Positions 1 through 8,763 of a DNA stretch of 64,000 nucleotides are shown here, one piece after another. A model generated the notes under the pieces. It ran no database searches. It was given only the letters and a program-made list of their open reading frames with translations, and was not told where the DNA came from. The stretch spans positions 372,001 to 436,000 of the forward strand of contig CAWJSE010000003.1 in the NCBI GenBank assembly GCA_963845445.1. Direction: 5' to 3'. The stretch is from JABDBL01 sp963845445 (GTDB lineage Bacteria > Cyanobacteriota > Vampirovibrionia > Obscuribacterales > Obscuribacteraceae). Every line of letters starts with the position of its first letter. Position 1 is the first letter of the stretch. The position numbers and the translations under genes are program-made.

Positions 1-335
1 TCGGCTCCAGCTGTAAGTAAAGCCATTACTACTTCCACTGAGCCGCGTGTGTTACGCATAATATCGCCGCTAATTGCCAATGACAACGGGAGAGCTCTAT
101 TTGGATCTGCCCCAACGTTAAGCAACTCTTTGACAATTGCTAAATTGCCAGTTTTTGTCGCCAAAGTTAAAGGGGTATCTTCCTCCTTCGGCACCTGGTC
201 AACTTTAACCCCGGCAACAATACAATTTTTTACTTCTTCCAGGTTACCCTGTTCAATCGCAGCCTTTAACCGCTCTATCAGTTTTTGTTGGGAGAACCCA
301 AATAGCGAATTTCGTATGTTTTCAAAAAAGGTCAT
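1..335 (-). CDS. Ankyrin-repeat protein, C-terminus beyond window edge
   Basis: Reading the minus strand from an ATG at 335 gives an open frame of 111 codons that runs off the left edge of the window. It contains ankyrin-repeat signatures: a TPLTLATKTGNLAIVKELL stretch followed by GADPN, then a second helix pair ending LLTAGA. Ankyrin repeats bind other proteins; no catalytic domain is visible in the part present. No signal peptide is seen, so the protein is probably cytoplasmic. The downstream end lies outside the window, so full length and repeat number are unknown. The ATG is the first in the frame, and nothing upstream in frame looks coding. Family assignment is good; function is unknown. 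Confidence 0.7.
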   Translation of the reverse strand, partial: MTFFENIRNSLFGFSQQKLIERLKAAIEQGNLEEVKNCIVAGVKVDQVPKEEDTPLTLATKTGNLAIVKELLNVGADPNRALPLSLAISGDIMRNTRGSVEVVMALLTAGA

Positions 336-446
336 AGCATATTCCGTGGCTCTAGTTGAGCAAAATCAAGTAAACAATACTGGTTTACATGAGGTAGTTC
401 ATGCACTAGGGTGGCTAGGACATTCAAGTCACCCCCTATCGCCCAG

Positions 447-1053
447 TTAGCTTCCACAATAGATAACTGTCTGCTTATCGCCAATATCGTCGAATAACGA
501 AAGACTAATTATTATTGGTGGAGTGAAAGGCAGCGCATTAGCCGCATAAAAATTCTCCTTTCCGAACTGGTCAATAAGCGAACAAAAACTTCCAGTGGGA
601 ACTTTGACTGCTGTAATTCGATTGCGATTTAAAGTAGCATCAAGTAATAGTCTCACAAGAGCATTCGCCGAAGCACCCTTTTCTTTTTCTGAACACGAAA
701 GCACAGACACGAACAAAGTTTCTTTCAGGTTGATATCCCAATCTCTGTATCTTCGACAAGCAATAGGATCATCTCCGCGATACCACAGCGTTTCATAGAC
801 TATCTCATCACCGGGTTGGCCCTTGCTCTACATGGCAATAAGACATTGTTACTTTTACGATGGGCTTCAAAGGCGAACCAGGAAAATCTAAGTAATCTTT
901 ACATTCATTAGGACGTACATAAACCAAATAGCCAGAAAATTGAGCCATCATCTGCTCCAGGTTTACCTGGGCAGATGATGGCTTAAGAGCAAAGAGTTGA
1001 TTCATAAGAAGACAGCTCAAGCTCAAGATTATTCGCAAAGGCCTCACGGACAT
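447..1053 (-). pseudogene. Small secreted protein of unknown function, frameshifted
   Basis: The frame from ATG 1053 starts with a signal peptide (basic start, hydrophobic core, ending near SSAQ) and stops at 808. The rest continues in another frame: after VEQG around 825 the reading resumes as QPGDEIVYETLWYRGDDP and runs to the stop at 447. The total of 607 nt is three times 202 plus one, which fits a single extra base near 820-830. The joined product would be about 200 residues, secreted and rich in cysteine for its size. I do not recognise the family. The ATG lies 6 bp after the stop of the proline-rich gene, so the two are probably co-transcribed. A remnant of its last 60 codons follows the second proline-rich gene, so the pair was duplicated as a unit. 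The indel may be an assembly error. Confidence 0.6.
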
Positions 1054-1059
1054 ACCTAT

Positions 1060-2736
1060 TTAGTTTTTCCTGGCAGCACTATGTTCATGATGCGATTCTA
1101 TAGATACTCCAGTTGTTCCTCCGGTTGATCCAGAAGTGCCGGAGCTACTACTAGTACCGCTACCACTCGGTGGCAGAGCTTGGGCTGTGCTAGGAGCAAT
1201 CATCAGCGAAGAGACATCGATAAATTCTAAATCTTTGGCAGTTACATTGTTCTTAATCCAACTCAATTGGTCCTGAACCCAACCTTCATTTGGATCACCA
1301 TTTAAGTAGAACACACCACCATTTTGAGTCACAATCGCTCCATATTTAGCTAATGCTTGTAATATGATTTTAGCTTGAAGAGGAGCCTTAGGAATCAAAC
1401 TAGCAGCAGAACCTGCTTTTAACCGCAACATTATTCCCATAGGTGGCCCGGCAGGGTTGGTTTCTGCGTAATGATTAGCAGGCCAATTATAAGTGTAATT
1501 TGTCTTGCTTACGTTTATGCTTATAGCATGATTTATTGCACCGGTTGCAACCTCAGCATATTTAGCTAAGGGAACAAGAAGTGAGTAACCGTATGCACAA
1601 GCCGATGTATTACCAGGCGTACGTTCTGCATTCGAATTGAGCTTGAAAATTGATCCAGAATCAGCAGTCCAATTGCCGCTTCCATCGGATTGTGCATGAA
1701 ACAATTCATAAGATATGCCATTGGCTACATCAAGTCCAAGATAATGACTATCTCCACTTCCACTCGGAGTTCCCAATTCTCCGTTTGCGTCGGGATTACC
1801 TTGTGTACCGGTCCAAGGAGATCCCTCCATTTTTATTTGAGTTTGATCTATGGGCATCAGATAAGGACCGGGATCGCTCTCAGCAGGCCAAGCTACTATC
1901 TTTACATTTACCATTTTACCTTGTCCAGGTTGAATAACGTTATATGGTATTCCTATTGTTCCTCCCTGATAGCTTATCGAATTGAAATCGCAATAAAGAG
2001 GAGAGTTTAAGCCAAATATGCTCATATAGTAGTCCGATTTAGGATCAACCGGGCAACCTGTCACCATAGTATTCAGCATATTGTTGGCAGGAAATTCTTG
2101 CACTTTGAATATATTGTTTCCTCCATCCCCGTTTGCACCGGTATTCACTGGTGGCGGAGGTGGTGGTGGCGTCACTGGAGGAGGCGTCACTGGTGGTGGA
2201 GGTGGCGGCGGTGTCACTGGTGGTGGCGGTGGTGGTGTCACCGGAGGCGTCACTGGTGGTGGCGGTGGTGGTGTCACCGGAGGCGTCACTGGTGGTGGCG
2301 GTGGTGGCGGTGTCACCGGAGGCGTCACTGGTGGTGGCGGTGGTGGCGGTGTCACCGGAGGCGTCACTGGTGGTGGTGGTGGAGGTGGCGGCGTTACTGG
2401 TGGCATAGTACCACTGAGTTTATTTATTTGCTTCTGTAATTGCGTCTCTTGTTTTTGAAGCGCCTTTTCCTCATTCTTTATCCAGCTCTCTTCTCGTTGG
2501 ACTCTATGACTTTGCTTTTCGCTCTCAAGTTTTTTCAATTCTTGACTTAATTTATTGACTTCCGATTGATCTCTTTTAATTTCCCTTTCGTCTCTTCGAA
2601 TAATTCGATTTTTATTAGACTTACTTTCTTTTGAGTCCTTCGATTGGGCTGATGCAATACAGTTCACTCCTAAAGCCGAATGCAATGAAAGTGAAATTGA
2701 AAGTATCAAATAATATCTTTTCATGGCGAAATGCAT
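1060..2736 (-). CDS. Secreted proline-rich repeat protein, copy A (intact)
   Basis: 558 residues. An N-terminal signal peptide (about 1-31, ending IASAQ) is followed by a charged coiled coil (about 35-108), a proline spacer of repeated PPPPPPPVTPPVT units (about 112-200) and a C-terminal domain (about 210-500) ending in a Ser/Gly/Thr-rich tail with HHEHS. The C-terminal domain contains NPDANGELGTPSGSGDSHYL, a YELF strand, SGSIFKLNSNAERTPG and NWPANHY. It resembles a widespread secreted bacterial family of unknown function, from memory only. A GAGAGGT ribosome site 8 nt before ATG 2736 supports this start. The spacer would hold the C-domain away from the cell surface. It heads a likely two-gene unit with 447-1053. 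A near twin at 4744-6423 has the same ends but a diverged middle. Confidence 0.75.
   Translation of the reverse strand: MHFAMKRYYLILSISLSLHSALGVNCIASAQSKDSKESKSNKNRIIRRDEREIKRDQSEVNKLSQELKKLESEKQSHRVQREESWIKNEEKALQKQETQLQKQINKLSGTMPPVTPPPPPPPPVTPPVTPPPPPPPVTPPVTPPPPPPPVTPPVTPPPPPPVTPPVTPPPPPPVTPPPPPPPVTPPPVTPPPPPPPVNTGANGDGGNNIFKVQEFPANNMLNTMVTGCPVDPKSDYYMSIFGLNSPLYCDFNSISYQGGTIGIPYNVIQPGQGKMVNVKIVAWPAESDPGPYLMPIDQTQIKMEGSPWTGTQGNPDANGELGTPSGSGDSHYLGLDVANGISYELFHAQSDGSGNWTADSGSIFKLNSNAERTPGNTSACAYGYSLLVPLAKYAEVATGAINHAISINVSKTNYTYNWPANHYAETNPAGPPMGIMLRLKAGSAASLIPKAPLQAKIILQALAKYGAIVTQNGGVFYLNGDPNEGWVQDQLSWIKNNVTAKDLEFIDVSSLMIAPSTAQALPPSGSGTSSSSGTSGSTGGTTGVSIESHHEHSAARKN
2149..2403. repeat. 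Minisatellite coding the proline spacer, copy A
   Basis: On the plus strand this is a run of GGTGGTGGCGGTGGT blocks separated by GTCACCGGAGGCGTCACT; translated on the minus strand it gives (P)6-8-VTPPVT units. Units of roughly 36-42 bp vary by whole GGT triplets, so the frame is kept. Such tracts change length by slippage and recombination. Confidence 0.85.
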
Positions 2737-3265
2737 AAATAAAACCTCTCAGTATTTGCCCCGCTAGTTTTCGAACCTCTGAAAATAGTAAAAGTAGTTT
2801 AAATAACTGCGTCTAGTATCTGCGCTAATCTTTCCCTCTACAGCCTCATAAATATCAGCGTTGGCATTAGTTTAATTTTAGTTGTCTAAATTTAATTGAA
2901 ACTGGAATGAGAAATCTTCCTGCGAGAACCAGGAGGGAAGCGCATTTCCCTACGCTGCCCTCAGTCATCTGCATAATAAAATACTCAATCCAATTTGTCC
3001 TATTTGCAAGTCTTAGAGTGTCACTTTCATGCTGTTTTTTTTTATTGAAAAACCGTTTGCTATTTTTACGCATTTGCCACGCCGTTTCTGATAAGTATTG
3101 CTGAAATTATGGACTGCCATGTTGCTGCTCTACATCGCCGAGCACGCCTATTTATGGCAGTTTTGTCTTACAGTTACGCATTTAGCCTAAGATTAATTCG
3201 CAGACTGCCGCGTTATTAATGACCCAAAAAGGGCATTGGAAGAGTAGTCTCTCTTAAGTAACCAT
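2737..3265. promoter_or_regulatory. Long leader/promoter region of proline-rich gene A and of the TadG-like gene
   Basis: This 529-bp gap between divergent genes holds no convincing gene. Its first 380 bp are nearly identical to 6424-6812, upstream of the second proline-rich gene, so the promoter of the minus-strand gene was duplicated with it. The ORFs readable here in both directions have no coding character. Positions 3133-3225 recur at 7467-7556 and carry a GGCAGT / ACTGCC inverted pair about 45 nt apart in this copy. No clear -35/-10 pair could be fixed. Confidence 0.4.
3133..3250. repeat. Intergenic repeat X, copy 1
   Basis: A stretch beginning CGCCGAGCACG and running through GTTATTAATGAC is found again, with scattered substitutions, at 7467-7556. 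A weaker match continues: AAAAAGGGCATTGGAAGA here against AAAAGGTGCCATTGAAGA at 7605. It sits before the TadG-like gene here but after the TadE-like gene in the other copy. Confidence 0.6.
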
Positions 3266-4153
3266 ATGTACTACCTCATCCCTCAAAAGCTAACAATCAA
3301 ACGAAACAACCGACATGGCGCGGTAATCGTGCTTGCGTGCGCACTGATCTTTATACTGGTGCTTATCCTCATCTTTATGTTTAATGTGTGGAAATTGTTT
3401 TTCAATGTAATGGATTCCCAAAGTATTAGCGATTCAGCAGTACTGCAGTCCGTTGAAATTTTAAATGAGAATGATTGCATTGGAAAAATAAATAACATCA
3501 CCGTCATGTCTAGAGAACTAGTATACGACACACGTGCGTCGTATGAGGCCACTCTAAATGCTAACTATTTCTTTCTGGAACCCCTAGCAAGACAACTTCT
3601 TAACCAATCAAGATTCGGATCATCAGTTGTGGACCAAGGGCGCAAGCAATTGATATTATCGAGATTGGATCAGTTAGCAAAAGTGTTAAAGGCGGATGAT
3701 ACTTTGGCAATTCATCAGGCAGAAATAGTAGATCTGCAGGTTGGTATGACGACCGATCCAAAATCCAATGCATATGATGACTCGGCCGATGAACTACAAG
3801 AATTCGATCTTAAGAATCACTACGTTGATGTGAAGACAAAAAGATTCTTTGGCAATGTTAATGCAAAATTACCCGAAAACGACGCGGACCTATGCTTCAA
3901 GATCAGTCCACTGCGCGGCATAGTGCAAGGGCAGGTGCAACAAGCCGGTTTACTTGCTGAAACAGCATTCATCAAAACGGCGCAGCTGATTAAAGAGGGA
4001 CAAACCGTAAAAAAAGTTTCGTGTGATCAAATGCCTTGTGCAGTTAAAATCCAGTTCTCCTTTCCAGTAAATAGCGACCTGTCCGCTAACGCTGATAGAC
4101 GGGTTTCAATTTCGACTTGCGCTTTGACTCACGGCGGACAGCCCGTACCCTAA
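3266..4153 (+). CDS. TadG-like pilus assembly protein
   Basis: 295 residues. Near the N-terminus a short basic stretch (RNNRHG) precedes a long hydrophobic segment (about residues 19-45), the layout of TadE/TadG-like proteins, which begin with an R-x-G then a single membrane helix. The rest is extracytoplasmic, about 250 residues, with two cysteine pairs near the C-terminus (SCDQMPC). TadG-type proteins are minor components of Flp/Tad pili or of related membrane-bound secretion systems. It lies downstream of repeat X, and a TadE-like gene (6903-7418) lies 2.7 kb away beyond the duplicated block. No Tad motor or pilin genes are in the window. The N-terminal architecture is clear; the exact family is likely rather than certain. 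Confidence 0.5.
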   Translation: MYYLIPQKLTIKRNNRHGAVIVLACALIFILVLILIFMFNVWKLFFNVMDSQSISDSAVLQSVEILNENDCIGKINNITVMSRELVYDTRASYEATLNANYFFLEPLARQLLNQSRFGSSVVDQGRKQLILSRLDQLAKVLKADDTLAIHQAEIVDLQVGMTTDPKSNAYDDSADELQEFDLKNHYVDVKTKRFFGNVNAKLPENDADLCFKISPLRGIVQGQVQQAGLLAETAFIKTAQLIKEGQTVKKVSCDQMPCAVKIQFSFPVNSDLSANADRRVSISTCALTHGGQPVP

Positions 4154-4544
4154 GTCAATAAGTACAAATAAATGAATTCGGCATAAACTAAAAGCTTGAT
4201 TGTCCGCTCACCCGCATAAATTTTATTGCTTTTGCCGTCTTTCTCCTGGAAGGGAATTAAATCTTTATTGAAATAGCCTAGAATATCTGCAATTGTGAAC
4301 TCCGACAATATAGACGGCGGCAAGTCAATGGCTATTTAGTTATCAGTGTTCATTGTAAAGAGGCAGCAATAATTTGCTTCCTCCTTACTTATTGGAGATT
4401 TTTCGTAGTTGATTGGACTCTAAGCGAGCGCGATAAAAATACCGTGACAGGTCTCTATGCGTTAGACAATGTCTATGTAAATGAGCATCCAGTTGATTTA
4501 AAAATGTTTGATGCCTCAAAATGAAGCAAAGAATTTTTACCGAT
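4150..4544. other. Gene debris between the two duplicated blocks
   Basis: No intact gene is here. A minus-strand open stretch (about 4335 down to 4150) reads with coding character (DLPPSILSEFTIADILGYF... ending LLT) but starts directly after a stop and has no ATG. On the plus strand, an open stretch of about 45 codons ending at TGA 4522-4524 reads VDWTLSERDKNTVTGLYALD and also looks like protein. Both appear to be fragments of former genes left by the rearrangement that duplicated the proline-rich gene. Confidence 0.35.
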
Positions 4545-4566
4545 CCAAGTCACTCCGGCCGCCCAG

Positions 4567-4742
4567 TTAGCTTCCACAATAGATAACTGTCTGCTTATCG
4601 CACATATCGTCGAATAACGAAAGACTAATTATTATTGATGGAGTGAAAGGCAGCGCATTAGCCGCATAAAAATTCTCCGTTCCGAACTGGTCAATAAGCG
4701 AACAAAAACTTCCACTGGGAACTTTGACTGTTGTAATTCGAT
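4567..4742 (-). pseudogene. 3' remnant of the small secreted-protein gene
   Basis: This is a near-identical copy of 447-620, coding the last 58 or so residues (KVPSGSFCSLIDQFG ... TVIYCGS stop) of the frameshifted gene at 447-1053. It has no start and follows directly on the stop of the second proline-rich gene, so it is a deletion scar rather than a gene. Confidence 0.75.
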
Positions 4743-4743
4743 C

Positions 4744-6423
4744 TTAGTTTTTCCTGGCAGCACTATGTTCATGATGCGATTCTATAGATACTCCAGCTGT
4801 TCCTCCGGAGCTGCTTGTACCCGAAGTACCACTACTACCGCTACCAGTGGAGGACAAAGCTTGGGCAGTACTCGGAGCAATTTCCAATCCTGAAACATCG
4901 ATTACCTCAATATCGGTAAGTACAGTATGAGCCTTTATCCAACCCAGATCACTGGATTTCCAACCGTCATTTGCGTCACCATTAATAGTGAACATGGAAC
5001 CGCTGTTCTGTGTGATTATTCCTCCATAGGTTGCTAAAGCCTGAAGTATAGCCGCTGATTGCGGACATCCGGCTGCTTTAGCAGCAGGGATCAATCTAGA
5101 AGCTGCATCACTTGTTAATCTAATATACGATCCCATTAGGGGCATTGCGGTGCTACTAGTTTGTCCTGCCTCGTGATTGGCCGGCTAAACATAGCCATGT
5201 CTAGTCTGCTTCCAATTTACACTAATGGCATGGTTAAAACCTCCTTGTTGTTGATATTCAGCAAATTTAGCCAATGGAAGAAATAAACTATACCCATAGG
5301 CACACGCAGATGTATATCCAGGAGTACGTTCTGCATTAGATGTCATATCAAATATGGCACCCCCGTCAGCACTCCAGTTACCACTACCATTTTGTTGTGC
5401 ACCGATCAGTTCGTAAGTTTTTTTGTTGGTAAGATCAACGGTGATTAGGTGAGAATCGCCAGATCCTGTAGGACCCCCTTCTTCACCATAGGCATCAGGA
5501 TTACCATTTGTGCCATAAGACGAGCCTTCCACCTTTGGAGCAGTATTAGGCACAAGATAAGGACCAGGATCGCTCTCACTTTTGTAAGCGCCCAGCGTCA
5601 CATTCACTAAGTGACCAGCACTAGGAGTAGCAACAACATTGAAAGGTATACCTGTTATGCCACCGTTATCTTCGTTGTTGAAATCGCAATACAAGCGATT
5701 TCCACCACTATTCATGGAAACCGCTTGATTAATATAAACAGCTGAATTTGGATCCACCGGACAATTCGTTACTGGAGTATTTAACATATTATTGGCTGGA
5801 AAATCTTGCACACCATAAAATGGGTTTACGCCTGATTGTACAGGAGGTGGCGGAGGCGTCACTGGTGGTGTCACTGGTGGCGGTGTCACCGGAGGCGTCA
5901 CTGGTGGTGGAGGTGGCGGAGGCGTCACTGGTGGTGTCACCGGTGGCGGTGGCGGTGGAGGCGTCACTGGTGGTGTCACTGGTGGCGGTGGTGGCGGTGG
6001 CGTCACTGGAGGCGTCACTGGTGGTGGCGGAGGCGGCGGCGTTACTGGTGGCGTCACTGGTGGTGGCGGAGGCGGCGGCGTTACTGGTGGCATAGTACCA
6101 CCGAGTTTATTTATTTGCTTCTGTAATTGGCTCTCTTGATTTTGAAGCTTCTTTCCCTCATTCTTTATCCAGCTCTCTTCTCGTTGGACTCTATGACTTT
6201 GCTTTTCGCTCTCAAGTTTTTTCAATTCTTGACTTAATTTATTGACTTCCGATTGATCTCTTTTAATTTCCCTTTCGTCTCTTCGAATAATTCGATTTTT
6301 ATTAGACTTACTTTCTTTTGAGTCCTTCGATTGGGCTGATGCAATACAGTTCACTCCTAAAGCCGAATGCAATGAAAGTGAAATTGAAAGTATCAAATAA
6401 TATCTTTTCATGGCGAAATGCAT
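4744..6423 (-). pseudogene. Secreted proline-rich repeat protein, copy B, interrupted by an in-frame TAG
   Basis: The frame from ATG 6423 encodes the same signal peptide and coiled coil as copy A (89 identical residues), a PPPPPPPVTPPVT spacer and a diverged C-domain, and meets TAG at 5185-5187. The same frame continues open to 4744 and ends with the same ESHHEHSAARKN tail as copy A. Copy A has Trp (TGG, in NWPANHY) where copy B has the stop, so a single G-to-A change explains it. The upstream product would still contain signal peptide, spacer and most of the C-domain (412 residues), so a shortened protein could be made. No recoding signal is visible. The ribosome site GAGAGGT is kept. Confidence 0.75.
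5840..6091. repeat. Minisatellite coding the proline spacer, copy B
   Basis: Same type of GGTGGCGG / GTCACTGG repeat as in copy A, but with a different unit order and number, including short VTPPVT-only units near 5860-5890. It encodes the proline spacer on the minus strand. Confidence 0.85.
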
Positions 6424-6902
6424 AAATAGAACCTCTCAGTATTTGCCCCGCTAGTTTTCGAACCTCTAAAAATAGTAAAAGTAGTTTAAATAACTGCGTC
6501 TAGTATCTGCGCTAATCTTTCCCTTGGCAGCCTGATAAATATCTGCGTTGGAATTAGATTTAATTTAGTTGTCTTAATTTAATTAAAACTGGAATGAGAA
6601 ATCTTCCTGCAAGAACCAGGGGGGAAGCGCATTTCCCTATACTGCCCTCAGTCTTCTGTATAATAAAACACTTCATCCAACTTGTCCTATTTGCAAGTCT
6701 TAGAGTGTCACTTTCATGCTGTTTTTTATCTATTGAAAAACCGTTTGCTATTTTTACGCATTTGCCACGCCGTTTCTGATAAGTATCGCTGAAATTATGG
6801 ACTGCCATGTTGATGCTCTAGAATGTATATAGGAACATAGATAATTCCTGGGCTTAGAGCAGAAAGAAAACTCCCGCAATACAGGAACCGGACTTAGACA
6901 AA

Positions 6903-7418
6903 ATGTATTTTACTGATTTTATGAGAATAACAAAATTGAGGCGCGGCTCCGGTTTGGTAGAAGTAACTGCTGGTCTTGTTCTGTTTATCTTCGTCCTTTT
7001 GCTAGCGCTCGATCTTTATATAATATTACAAGGTGCCATTATTAACGATACCCTAGTTAGAGATCTGGCACGAACCGCCTCAAAGGGTCCCCCTGCCAAA
7101 CTTACTGTGGGACGAGGTAGGGTAGTGACAGAGAGAACGGCTCCCTACGAACGCGTAATGGATCTTTTGCAGAAAAAGAAGGAAGTGTTGCCGGCTTGGT
7201 ATGAATTGAGTCCAACTATAAACATTACAGAAACTATTAATTCACCCATACCTGTGGCTCCGTTTGGAGGACCTGTTTACGGTACAGTTACCGTTGAGAC
7301 TACTATTCTGGTTCACCTCCAATTTGCTCCTGGATTTTTTAAAATGGAGCCAATTTCGCTAACAGCTTCTAAGACCTTCCCCTACACATGGGTCATGAAG
7401 TCTCAGACTGTATTATAG
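6903..7418 (+). CDS. TadE-like pilus protein
   Basis: 171 residues. Residues 12-40 have the TadE pattern: a basic stretch then RRGSGLVEVTAGLVLFIFVL, where the glutamate five residues after the conserved Gly is typical of TadE-like pseudopilins, followed by one membrane helix. The C-terminus ends with the usual TadE-type strand, SLTASKTFPYTW. TadE-like proteins are processed like class III pilins and help assemble Flp/Tad pili. An alternative ATG at 6921 would remove six residues; neither has a strong ribosome site. The gene is flanked by duplicated block B and a second copy of repeat X, and no other Tad genes are next to it, so the locus may be a rearranged remnant of a larger pilus cluster. 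Confidence 0.65.
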   Translation: MYFTDFMRITKLRRGSGLVEVTAGLVLFIFVLLLALDLYIILQGAIINDTLVRDLARTASKGPPAKLTVGRGRVVTERTAPYERVMDLLQKKKEVLPAWYELSPTINITETINSPIPVAPFGGPVYGTVTVETTILVHLQFAPGFFKMEPISLTASKTFPYTWVMKSQTVL

Positions 7419-7466
7419 CCAGCATTTTCTAGCGAGATCCTTTAGCGTCAACCATTATTAGCTTAT

Positions 7467-7640
7467 CGCCGAGCACGTCTATTGATGGCAGTTTTGTCTT
7501 GCAGTTACGTTTTTAGCCTTAGATTAATTTGTAGAGTGCCGCGCTATTAATGACTCGTTGCTATGCTCAATAGAGATTAGGCAGACTAGGTGCTGAACTA
7601 TGAACTCAAAAGGTGCCATTGAAGATAGTCGCTTCAACGG
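7467..7640. repeat. Intergenic repeat X, copy 2
   Basis: Matches 3133-3250 with about one change in eight bases (for example AGCACGTCTATTGATGGCAG against AGCACGCCTATTTATGGCAG). One arm of the GGCAGT / ACTGCC inverted pair is altered in this copy. Confidence 0.55.
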
Positions 7641-8084
7641 ACAGCGAGTTATAGACGATCATCTTACTGGCAAAGAATATGGGCTCGAGGCTCAAACGAA
7701 AACAGCAGTTTGGAGCTTACTAAAGAACTAAGGAAAATGGAGATACGATGAAGATTGGTTTAAGGATCATTTTTCGAATTCCAATCTGAGGCTGAGTGGT
7801 AATAGCTATTTTAGTTATTAGGATTCACTGAAAACAATTTTCTTAAATCAGAAGCGTTGGCAAAGGTAGTTTCAAAACCGGACACTTACGCGAATGAGGT
7901 TTACCGATTTGTAGCGAGCAAACAATATTTTTTCTTTTGGATAATTATTATCTAGAAATGCTCTTAATGCCGGCGTTTCTAATGCACACACTACTTCAAT
8001 CCGTTTTGACCACAACGAAAGTTAGATAAATTTTCATTGTTCAAATTTATAATAAACACTATTAGCGTGCCTGTACAATGCGCG

Positions 8085-8090
8085 TATAAT
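8085..8090 (+). promoter_or_regulatory. Putative -10 box
   Basis: A perfect TATAAT lies 7 nt before the first ATG (8098) of the next gene. Transcription would start around 8097, so either the mRNA is leaderless or translation starts at the second in-frame ATG at 8131. No convincing -35 is seen. Confidence 0.35.
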
Positions 8091-8097
8091 AAGTCAC

Positions 8098-8763
8098 ATG
8101 TATATAACTACTGGTTATCTTAAACTTTTCATGGCAAAAACAATTGCATTGATTATGCTTACTTTGGCTTTGGTATATCAGCCTTCTGATGCGATCGCAG
8201 AATCGCATAATTTTGTTAAAGGCAAAGTTTTAACGAAGAAGATTTTAAAAATCGGAAAATCGAAAGATTTAATTTCGCTTGAAGTTTTTCGCAGCGCGGG
8301 TTCGCCCGCAGAAAGTGGTGAAGAGCTAAAAGCAGAAGCAAAATTGATTAGTGCTGGCAAAGTTATTTCTTCAGTACAATTTGAACCGATCTGGTCAAGC
8401 TTTGAGGGCATTCGACAATATGATGTCGACGGAAAAGTTTTGAGCGATAAAGGTTTTACCGGGCATCCAATACTGGTTAGCTTTCATTTTCAATATCCCG
8501 CCTGTGATTATCAGTACGGGGATGTTCTTTTGGTTTTGAAGGACAAAAGGCTAAGTTATGGTTTGACGGCGGCAGCTTGCAGCAATGAACAAACAGTTGG
8601 CTCTTACTCTTATATATTTCCTAACAATAAAAAAGGCAAGAAGGACAATCTAACCGTCGTCTATAGTAATAGAGATGCTGAAACGAATCAGAAACGAGTT
8701 AAGGATGAATTGGAAGTTTATTTATGGAATGGCCAAAAATTCAGGAAAATATCAAAAGACTAA
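8098..8763 (+). CDS. Secreted protein of unknown function
   Basis: 221 residues from ATG 8098; the signal peptide proper (MAKTIALIMLTLALVYQPS, cleavage near AIAES) begins at ATG 8131, residue 12, which is the more likely start given the -10 box at 8085. The mature part is lysine-rich, with two cysteines (PACDY and AACSN) that could form a disulfide. No domain is recognised. The stop codon overlaps the ATG of the following (frameshifted) metallopeptidase gene at 8763, so the two probably form an operon. Export is well supported; function is unknown. Confidence 0.6.
   Translation: MYITTGYLKLFMAKTIALIMLTLALVYQPSDAIAESHNFVKGKVLTKKILKIGKSKDLISLEVFRSAGSPAESGEELKAEAKLISAGKVISSVQFEPIWSSFEGIRQYDVDGKVLSDKGFTGHPILVSFHFQYPACDYQYGDVLLVLKDKRLSYGLTAAACSNEQTVGSYSYIFPNNKKGKKDNLTVVYSNRDAETNQKRVKDELEVYLWNGQKFRKISKD

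Larger units (their letters stand above)
424..3120. repeat. Duplicated block, copy A
   Basis: This stretch and 4545-6812 are two copies of the same block: the tail of a small secreted-protein gene, a proline-rich protein gene and about 380 bp of upstream DNA. By eye the upstream 380 bp are over 90 percent identical and the first 89 codons of the proline-rich genes give identical protein, whereas the middle of the genes has diverged strongly. Copy A keeps the whole small gene; copy B has only its last 60 codons. The block ends by eye near 3120/6812, after which the flanking genes differ. Confidence 0.8.
4545..6812. repeat. Duplicated block, copy B
   Basis: Second copy of the block at 424-3120. 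Relative to copy A it lacks about 430 bp: the first two thirds of the small downstream gene are missing, and its last 180 bp join directly to the stop of the proline-rich gene at about 4742. The proline-rich gene in this copy has an in-frame TAG. Confidence 0.8.
7419..8097. other. Gene-poor stretch with repeat X copy 2 and decayed ORFs
   Basis: This 680-bp gap holds repeat X copy 2 (7467-7556, weaker match to about 7640). An ATG at 7600 opens 43 codons (to TAA 7729-7731); the same frame continues after the stop as GKWRYDEDWFKDHFSNSN and stops again, which looks like a broken gene. From about 7800 on I see nothing with coding character. A TATAAT at 8085-8090 is a good -10 for the next gene. 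Confidence 0.4.

Noticed and set aside
2149..2403. CRISPR-like regular repeats
   Set aside because: Units are coding, in frame, with no unique spacers and no cas genes.
2081..2458. Long plus-strand ORFs of Gly/Val/Trp/Arg repeats over the proline minisatellite (also 5748-6126)
   Set aside because: They are complements of the (P)nVT coding repeat on the minus strand; no start signal and no domain.
2760..2790. GGTTCGA on the minus strand, T-loop-like (also near 6460)
   Set aside because: No T-stem pairing; it is part of the duplicated leader DNA.
5188..6423. Copy B as a complete shorter protein, with 4744-5145 a separate gene
   Set aside because: The two parts are in the same frame, both align to one copy A protein, and the second lacks an export signal.
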